From Dendrobium chrysotoxum (taxonomy: Eukaryota > Streptophyta > Magnoliopsida > Asparagales > Orchidaceae): 64,000 nucleotides of DNA. Below the pieces are notes generated by a model. That model made no database searches and was not told the DNA's origin. It saw nothing but the letters and a program-made list of their open reading frames with translations. Positions 58,151 to 64,000 of the stretch are shown in pieces. Location: contig CM034298.1 in the NCBI GenBank assembly GCA_019925795.1, positions 48,324,365-48,388,364 on the forward strand, written 5' to 3'. Position numbers and translations under genes: made by a program. Each line of letters opens with the position of its first letter. Position 1 is the stretch's first letter.

Positions 58151-60829
58151 TTGATGGGGGCAATGGAGTAACCTAAAGAATTGTGAAAATAATTTTGGGC
58201 TCTATCAATCCCTAAACAATGCTTAGGTTTTCTTTGATATAAAAACTTATAAAAATCCTACTTAATATATAAGTACACATGCTAAATCAAGTAATATAGT
58301 GATATAGTAGAGTATCGATCCCACGAGGAAAAATATTTACTTGCAAATTCTAGTACTGACTCCTTCAACTATTAAAATTATCCTACTTAATAAAATTAAA
58401 TTTTGATGGAGATTTAATCACTTAATTTAAAATCAAAAATATTAAATGAAATATTATTGGGATAAATTATTTTTGATTGATAGAATATAAATATAATATA
58501 TTTACTAGTGATTCTCTTTTATATTGATGCTAATCAGAGCATATACATCATTGGCCGCTCAGTCAATGTGAAGAGATACAGGATAGATTAAATACTTCCA
58601 ACCTCAATACCACTCTAAACTCGCATAGTCTATCATCCTATAAAAATCTTAGAAGAGTAAATAAAGTGTGTATTTTTAAAACGTCCTCATGATAATTCAT
58701 CTCGATAAATTTAATACATGAAAAGTATTATTCCTATACTTGCATAATACCAATCTAACATACCTAATTATGCTTATTTTTGTATTCCTAGGCTCCACAT
58801 TATACCTGATATTACCTATATATATGGTCACTATGTGCATTGAATGAAGACCTGATATATTAAAAATATTATAAAATTATTTATGAAGAGAATTCATTAG
58901 TGCTCTATATTTCATTTAAAAATTCAATCCAAAATTAGAGAATTTAGCTAGACATGAAGAATAAGTAAAGCATATTCTTTTTCATTTATTGCACAAAATA
59001 AAGTAAGTACAAATGATATCATTAGATGGTTTAATGATCTGCTCTACACTCCTCCTAAAATTTATAGAATTACTTCCACAAATATAAGCCAAACACTCTA
59101 ATAAAATATATCTAGCACTTCTATAAATTTTCTTAGTTGTCGCTCCTAAGAGAAAATTGGAGAAGCACTATAAAGATTAAAGTTAAAAAAGTGATTGAAC
59201 TCTTCTACTGACATTATAAATAGACTATTTATAAAAAAATATAGAAAATAGATTTTGGCACTACGGTGCTCGAGACACGTACGAGTGGCATACATAAAAT
59301 AAACTAACACCGCAATGTTGAAGGGTTTCCTTTGCTACTGTGCTTGCTGACATGGACCCACTATTTTAATGAATCAATGTATCGTTTTATTGGAAGATCA
59401 TAGCCTAAATAGTTATAATTATAGTGCTACAATGCTACTAATGGTTGAGCACTATGACATCCATGTGGCACTCCCTTGACTTAGTGGCACTAGAATTTGG
59501 CATCATGGTGCTGTCCAAACAGAGACTAGGCTTTGAGGCTTTAATTCATCCAATATTGTGGTGCTGGGATTGTTGGATGGGCTTTGTGGTACTGACTCCT
59601 TTGACATTATAGTGTTGTCAAATAGAGACTCGGTGCTACCATGTCTATATATTAATGCTCCAGTGGTGTCAATGATGGCGTCGTGGTGATATTGGGTTTG
59701 ACGTTGTGGCACTATACAATACTTTAAAATTTTGCTCCATTCTGATATTTTCCTACACAATCATAAACTAAAATATCATATTTTTACTAACAAATTAACA
59801 TATAAAATATAATATTATTTACACTTATCAAATTCTCCCCAACTTAAACTGTTGTTTGTAATCAAGCAAATAAAAGTTAGTAATTTTGATTAAATGATTA
59901 ACCAAAATAGAAGTGACAATCTAAAATTACTAAAATATAGGATAATAAATCACTGTCTAGAAATAAAAAATAAAAAAAATCACTATCTAGAATTAGTAAA
60001 AATGAATCAAAGCTATACTTCTAGTTTGGAAAAATACCAATAATTAAACTTAATCAATCATTCTTATGCTTTCCTAATGTTCAATTATAAGTTATAGATT
60101 TAATCTTTAACTTTTAAATGTTGAAGTGAATAATGTAGTTTTAATAATTAGATATGATTATAGTTAAAATTTACTTTCATTAGCTATGATTTTAAATTTT
60201 AATCTACTCATATCAAATTTTTAATATTAATTATTCATATTACAATTTTTAAAAGTTAAATTCATAAAGGTATAACTTATAAATTCAAATTAGGATAATA
60301 GCTTAAATGGTTCAATGAGTTAAGTATTAGATTTTCCAACCTATGAAGTATAAATAGAGTTCATTCAAACTAAGATCTAGGGCTTTATTTATCTTAATTT
60401 TTCATAATTTTTTATTATCATCTTTATAAGAGTTAATTAAATAATCAGAATATAAATTTAATTGGAGGACAATAGTAATTTAAGAATGAAGGGAATTTGC
60501 TAATATATTAATAAACACATAAACAAACATTACAAACACATACTTTCATATGAATGATAAAAAGTGCATAAAATATGTGTTGAAAATAAACATGGCATTC
60601 ATAACACATTTATAAGATAACCAGTAAGTTTAACAATGGCTCTCAAAGACAAATTTTTTTCAATTAAGTTTAATTACACAAGTCAATCTCTCAACTCTTC
60701 CTTCTCTTCTACAAAACAATAAAGAAGATTAACAAAAATACATACATATCCTTCATAATTCTTCACTCCTCTAATCACATTGTTTCAATCTATACCCATT
60801 GACTTTGAAAGCATGCAAAGTTTTCTTGT
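58151..60829 (-). repeat. LTR/UTR-like block between gag units 3 and 4
   Basis: Landmarks: CTTAGGTTTTCTTTGATATA at 58221, AGAGTATCGATCCCACGAGG at 58310, micro-repeats at 59250-59720, and TTCTCCCCAACTTAAAC at 59832. An AATAAAAAATAAAAAAAATC patch and a repeated CACTATCTAGAA word lie near 59950-60000. Confidence 0.62.
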
Positions 60830-61029
60830 TCTATATTCTAATGGCACCATTAAGAAAAATTATCATGATAGTGAAAGGACCAATCCATCCAGATTTGGTT
60901 TTTCCATGGCAATACTTTTGCTTATAATTAAATAGCAACACATCTTGCCTAGGAAAGAAATCATATAAGAAAACTCTATCAACATGCATCTTCTTTATTT
61001 CTGCCATGTACTTCTTCTTATCTTTATGA
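60830..61029 (-). pseudogene. Gypsy integrase C-terminal remnant, unit 4, part 1
   Basis: A homologue of 56704-56900 with stops. It continues after the 1.5-kb insertion at 62545-62610. The GCACCATTAAGAAAAATTAT end matches the neighbour exactly over 18 bases. Confidence 0.6.
61020..61029. repeat. Target duplication of 1.5-kb insertion, left copy
   Basis: ATCTTTATGA, repeated exactly at 62535-62544 after the A tail. Confidence 0.82.
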
Positions 61030-62534
61030 TATACTTTTGTTGCATTCTGCTCGTTACTTACCTGGTTGTGCTGGTTTTGTTGAGAATCCCTCTGTCAATG
61101 ATTGGAACTTTTTTCATTATGGCTGGATTGTCAACTGCTGCTCATCTTGTTTTGTGTCAAGAGGGAGGAGTGGTTGCCATGGGGTGTTTCTGAATATATA
61201 TCAGGTTTGTTGTTGGCTTGTGTATTGTTGGTTTTGGGTTATTGGGGAGTTCTTTATGAAGCTTTTGGGTCTGATTTTAAATTATTGGTTTGGCTGGAAT
61301 TATGGGGTTATAGTGTTTTTGAAGGGAGTGGATTGTTAGCTCTTCTTATGGTGTTGTAGTTGTTTTATTAACTTTTGTATAAGTATTTGGTCAAGTGCTT
61401 TTCCCCTTATGAGTGGGACTTGGATCAGATTGGAGTGGCAGTTAGAACATTGGCCTCATGATTCTGATGATACTATATACCTGAGCTGGATATTCAATCC
61501 CTATTCCTTTTTGCATTTGTTGTTTTCAGAGTGCTTTTTGGTTTACTTTGTGGTGGGTCCTAGTTTTAGAAATTTGTGTTTTCTCTCATTTTGTAGGAAC
61601 AGACATTGTAGCTTCATTAGTTTTAGTTTTTATGTGGTTGAGTCTTTTAGTTATACTTATTTTCATGTCAGATGCACTTCTCGGCATAGTGATCATATTT
61701 TGGTTAATTTATTAATCTTTTGGTGGAGGATTGTTATTAACCTTGGTGGTTGTTACTGTTATGTCACTATATAATTTTTGACCCCTTATAACTTAAATCA
61801 TGGTTTTAGCAGCTGGCACACTATTATCTTATTTAGTGTTATTTCTTTGGCTATGTTTAATGGGTCTTGTTGGCAAAATTTTAGAATGTTTCATTTACCT
61901 TTGATTAGTATGATTAGTGTTATGTGTGTTATTGCTCTTAATGTTTGCTCTATTGGTTTCTCTGCATCCTTGTATAGTGTCTTGAACGTGGATATTTGCT
62001 GGAAGGGCCCGATTTTGCTCTGTATCTTTTTGTCGTAGGATTATGGGGGTGACTGATGTTTAGCTGCCATTAATTATCTATATACTAGTTGTTATATGGT
62101 TCATATTGACTATTATTGCTTTATGGTTATCCTATTTTTACAGTGTTTTTTTTTTTTTGCAAGTTAGTTTTGCCTTCTATAATGTGCTACAAGGCTTTTA
62201 TTTGGACTCCTAGCATCATTTGGGTGATATGATGCTGAGGATCTAGAGTTCTACTGATGGAGCCTTTTAGTAGTTGGATTTTTTGGGTGGAGAGCTGCTG
62301 CTTCAAGTTTATCAAATAAGCTTTCCCAATTTCGGGGTGATGGCTTCTGCCACCCTAGAATGTACTTAATTTTCATTGTATTTTGTGTTAGTATGGATCC
62401 TGAGCTCTTAGGTTTTATTTTAACTTTTTTTGAAGCACTTTTGAGCAGTAGATAGCTTGGGGTCCCTCTTAAGGACCTTGTAATTTTAATTTTTATCAAC
62501 ACGTAGGCTCCTTTGTGGGTTTCCCCTAAAAAAA
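61030..62534 (+). mobile_element. 1.5-kb poly(A)-tailed retroposon insertion
   Basis: Flanked by a perfect 10-bp duplication and ending in eight A. It has a GT-rich composition unlike its surroundings. The uninterrupted paralogue at 56880-56960 confirms the empty site. The open frames inside (for example 61409-61774 and 61778-62038) show no domain. The 3' end (GTCCCTCTTAAGGACCTTGT, then TTTGTGGGTTTCCCC) resembles the closing noncoding part of plant LINEs, so a 5'-truncated LINE is likeliest. A processed transcript is the alternative. Confidence 0.7.
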
Positions 62535-62544
62535 ATCTTTATGA
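62535..62544. repeat. Target duplication of 1.5-kb insertion, right copy
   Basis: ATCTTTATGA; see the left copy at 61020-61029. The first A could belong to the tail, giving 9-10 bp. Confidence 0.82.
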
Positions 62545-62999
62545 AACTCCTCTTTAGATTCTATCAACTTAGTAATAATGGTAGAACTTTGCATGTGGAG
62601 TAGTGGAAAAAATCTTCATTCTTGGTAGGATTTTTATTTTGGCTCTTTGAAGAAGATGATGTAAGCTTGATTCTACCCATTGCTTAGATTTTTTATTTCC
62701 AATAGAAGAAAATATGATATTCACTCAAGAGTAAAGAAGAACTGAAAAAAGAACTTCCTCCTATTTCGTTTTATAGATTTCAGTGGAGGGGAAGTTTGAA
62801 AATTTTAAAATTTCAATCATTAAGGTCCGTTGGGGCACTGTGTAATTCAAAGGTATGGCACCATACCGCACCCTTCTTCTCTCTCATTTCTTTAAGCATA
62901 TTAAATAAAACCTAATATAGAGGATAGGGTTGCCTCTCTAAAAGCACTAAGTTTATAGTCTTTAGATAGACTGGATAACTGACTAGACCTACGATTGGG
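62545..62999 (-). other. Integrase remnant, part 2, and junction to gag unit 4
   Basis: It resumes the sequence interrupted at 61029 (ACTTTGCATGTGGAG near 62588, as at 56951), then the same noncoding junction seen at 56959-57339. Confidence 0.55.
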
Positions 63000-64000
63000 T
63001 GGCCTCCTAAGCAGCTTAAGTTTATAGTCTTCAGCCAGACTTACCCAGATCTTCCAATCAGCAAAAGTGGATGATTGTTATTATTCAATTGGGTTCCATT
63101 TATATCTCTCATTCTCTTTAGGATTAACTTCAGTGTTACTTAGAAGAGATTCAATGGGTGTACTACTCACAAAATTATAAGCTAACTTAATTGAGTTTAA
63201 AAATTTTTAATTGAAGCAGCTTGGTTTTATAATTAAGTTCCCAATTGCATGACCACATCTTCTAGTGGTGACTTTCTAGTTTCATATTGATTATTTTGAT
63301 TAAATCTAAGAAGATATGCTGATCTTGGATTGTTATTGGCTTGATTTTGATTATTCCTATTCGTACCTTAGTTATTTTGACCAAAATTCTATTAATTTTA
63401 CCTTTATTATTTGACCAATTAAAATTTGGATGATTCCTCCAACTTGGGTTATATGTATTTGAATTGGGATTATTTTGTCTTCCAATCAAATTTATATTTT
63501 CAATCCCTTGGATATCATTTTCTTCTATTCAACTTTTATTATTCAAATATAAAGATGAATTAGAATTTAAGCCTAAGGTGCTCAATTTCTTTGATATTAC
63601 TACAACTTATGTAGTCAAAATAGATAAAAAATCATTTAATTAAACTCCAGCTACTCTTTAAGGATTCACCCTATTATCAAACCACTAAAAATTATTTGCC
63701 ATTATTTTTTTAATAAATTCATAAGCATCTTCAAAAGGCTTTAACATCAAAGAAGCTCCAGTTGCAGCATCAATTATAGCTCCAAAGGATCCTACCAATC
63801 CATTATAAAAAGTTTGAATTATCAACCAATCAGTAAGGCATGATGATGAAACTTTTTAAGCATCTCCTTGAATCTTTCATAACTCTCATAAATAAATTCT
63901 ATTTCTAGCTGAGTAAATGAAGTAATGTCATTTCTAATCTTGGCAGTCTAAGATGGTGGGAAATACATTCCTAAAAATTTGTGGGCTAACTCATTCCATG
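63000..64000 (-). pseudogene. Gypsy gag, unit 4 (cut by window edge)
   Basis: Minus-strand pieces: gag domain near 64000-63740 ('KIRNDITSFTQLEIEF', 'YNGLVGSFGAIIDAATGASLM', 'FEDAYEFI'), then 'RVAGV' and a linker with an open piece 63489-63262 carrying 'NSNTYNPSWRNHPNFNWSNN', the hallmark of Athila/Tat-type gag. The N-terminus lies beyond the window. Confidence 0.8.

Larger units (their letters stand above)
47858..64000 (-). mobile_element. Array of gag-only Ty3/gypsy units (Athila/Tat-like)
   Basis: Four minus-strand gag fragments (48440-49620, 52730-53880, 57340-58150, 63000-64000) alternate with three long noncoding blocks that share the same ordered landmarks (CTTAGGTTTTCTTTGATAT, TTCTCCCCAACTTAAAC, GCACCATTAAGAAAAATT). 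Spacing is about 4.4, 4.6 and 5.6 kb, the last including a 1.5-kb insertion. Pol is missing except for a short integrase C-terminus. The array looks like LTR-gag-LTR-gag derivatives made by unequal recombination. It runs off the right edge. Confidence 0.75.

Noticed and set aside
61037..62038. Open frames of 69-121 codons inside the 1.5-kb insertion
   Set aside because: Cysteine-, phenylalanine- and tryptophan-rich translations of T/G-rich DNA with no domain. More likely untranslated sequence.
47858..64000. Primer-binding sites and exact LTR borders for the gypsy units
   Set aside because: I could not find a convincing tRNA-complementary site or consistent TG..CA ends, so none are reported.

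Overview
This window is AT-rich nuclear DNA from a land plant, almost certainly a seed plant. I recognise no host gene. Everything identifiable is transposable-element sequence: four Ty1/copia LTR elements (called E1 to E4 here), one long LINE-type retroposon, and a head-to-tail array of gag-only Ty3/gypsy units of Athila/Tat type. There are no bacterial-style operons, rRNA, tRNA or CRISPR arrays. The species cannot be named from the sequence.

Layout. 1-2757: unassigned AT-rich DNA. 2758-18962: a degenerate plant LINE on the + strand, with a DUF4283/zinc-knuckle ORF1 and an ORF2 carrying endonuclease, reverse transcriptase and C-terminal RNase H. It has an (AAAAT)n tail and an imperfect 15-bp target duplication. 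Its endonuclease is split by E1 (5088-15589, minus strand), a 10.5-kb copia element with two 1638-bp LTRs, an AATGT target duplication, an initiator-Met primer site, a polypurine tract, and gag-pol in one frame broken only by five stop codons. E1 also has an extra sense ORF (ORF3) between pol and the 3' LTR. 18963-21232: unassigned. 21233-37717: E2, an older copia element on the + strand. Inside it sits E3 (about 26737-35266, + strand), a relative of E1 with the same ORF3 in the same place. A deletion removed the E2/E3 left junction. 37718-43033: unassigned DNA with CT-rich blocks. 43034 to about 47857: E4, a truncated minus-strand copia element related to E1 and E3. About 47858-64000: at least four minus-strand gypsy gag fragments separated by about 3-4 kb of LTR/UTR-like sequence. 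One unit is interrupted by a 1.5-kb poly(A)-tailed insertion with a 10-bp target duplication.

How it fits together. Order of events: the LINE came first, then E1 landed in it; E2 landed elsewhere, then E3 landed in E2. By eye the E1 LTRs differ at about 4% of positions, and those of E2 and E3 at about 10%, so E1 is the youngest. The most unusual biology is the shared copia architecture of E1 and E3. After pol comes a roughly 650-710 bp spacer rich in TCGTACTGTACGA-like palindromes, then a TATA-like box 60-70 bp before ORF3, then ORF3 (about 350 codons, no known function, proline-rich end), then two polypurine tracts about 300 bp apart. This suggests a copia lineage with an independently expressed accessory gene.
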